Part shown: one piece after another, positions 63,707-64,000 of the stretch | Layout: each line of letters opens with the position of its first letter | How positions within the stretch are numbered: the first letter of the stretch is position 1 | Assembly (NCBI GenBank): GCA_963669155.1 | Contig: OZ022581.1 | Span: 18,927,480 to 18,991,479, forward strand | Origin: Arbacia lixula | Taxonomy: Eukaryota; Echinodermata; Echinoidea; Arbacioida; Arbaciidae | Length of the DNA: 64,000 bases | Reading direction: 5' to 3' | Position numbers and translations under genes: made by a program | The notes under the pieces: generated by a model | Seen by the model: the letters and a program-made list of their open reading frames with translations, nothing else | Told to the model about the DNA's origin: nothing | The model's database searches: none

Positions 63707-64000
63707 GTAAGTTCTATAAAAGCTATCTACGAAAGTTTGTTAATGCTTACAGTTAGATTCCATTAGGTCTCTCATTTTAATAGCATATTGAAATGACTTA
63801 TTTGACCGTAACATTTGCATCACATATAAAATTGTAATGCACGAATGCATGTATAACAAAACAAAGAACCCAATACAACAAGACCAAACTGCATATCAAA
63901 TTGTGAGAATTTGTGGCTGCTGTAGGTCTTTGTGTCAACATGAAATGGGATGTTACATTCAATTTCATCATGAGAAATATAAGAAAATAAAGTGTTAAAA
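63707..64000. other. Start of intron 68, window end
   Basis: AT-rich sequence without an exon. An aataaa near the end is not evidence of a gene end, because the preceding exon closes with a donor. Confidence 0.5.

Noticed and set aside
63975-64000. aataaa near the window end as a polyadenylation signal
   Set aside because: The preceding exon ends in a good donor without a stop codon, and the hexamer is common in AT-rich sequence.
1-64000. tRNA or rRNA genes
   Set aside because: No cloverleaf box A/B pairing or rRNA-like stretch was noticed by eye on either strand; a covariance-model scan would be decisive.

Overview
The window reads as one strand of an animal nuclear genome. It carries small symmetric exons in AT-rich introns, repeat-laden non-coding DNA, and part of one very large gene on the + strand. 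The protein is built from HYR (hyalin repeat) domains followed by EGF-like domains. That pairing, the extreme HYR expansion and the foldback repeats suggest a marine deuterostome, most likely an echinoderm such as a sea urchin, but the species cannot be proven from sequence alone. I assembled 68 exons by finding acceptor AG, open HYR or EGF frame, and donor GT for each. Every exon is a multiple of 3 nt and begins and ends in phase 1, so all 68 join in one frame: about 16.27 kb of coding sequence, about 5,420 residues. No initiator, signal peptide, stop codon or polyadenylation site is identifiable, so the gene is partial at both ends.

Layout. 1-4680: no HYR or EGF exon; foldback repeats, a hairpin and one possible unrelated exon fragment. 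4681-11047: nine mostly divergent HYR exons. 11374-23731: a 6.2 kb direct duplication of a seven-exon block (exons 10-16 and 17-23), each copy with a C/A-rich 16-bp minisatellite in its first complete intron. 23418-31303: higher-order tandem repeats of one near-identical HYR subtype (exons 23-32). 31908-34557: three divergent HYR exons. 35840-46195: a second amplified subtype (exons 36-47), including four near-identical exons about 0.7 kb apart and two decayed pseudo-exons. 47120-58194: older HYR exons, some alternating in length (246 versus 252/255 nt), with a 0.75 kb palindromic element and a LINE relic in introns. 58822-63706: eight EGF exons, several with extra cysteines, and an intron that holds a tandem array resembling decayed EGF exon starts.

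How it works together. Known HYR-rich proteins such as sea urchin hyalin are secreted adhesive matrix proteins. A long rod of about 60 HYR modules ending in EGF modules would suit an extracellular adhesive or matrix protein. Because all exons are phase 1-1 and many are near identical together with their introns, unequal crossing-over or exon skipping can change module number without breaking the frame. The window shows several ages of that process: recent copies, older alternation, and dead exons.
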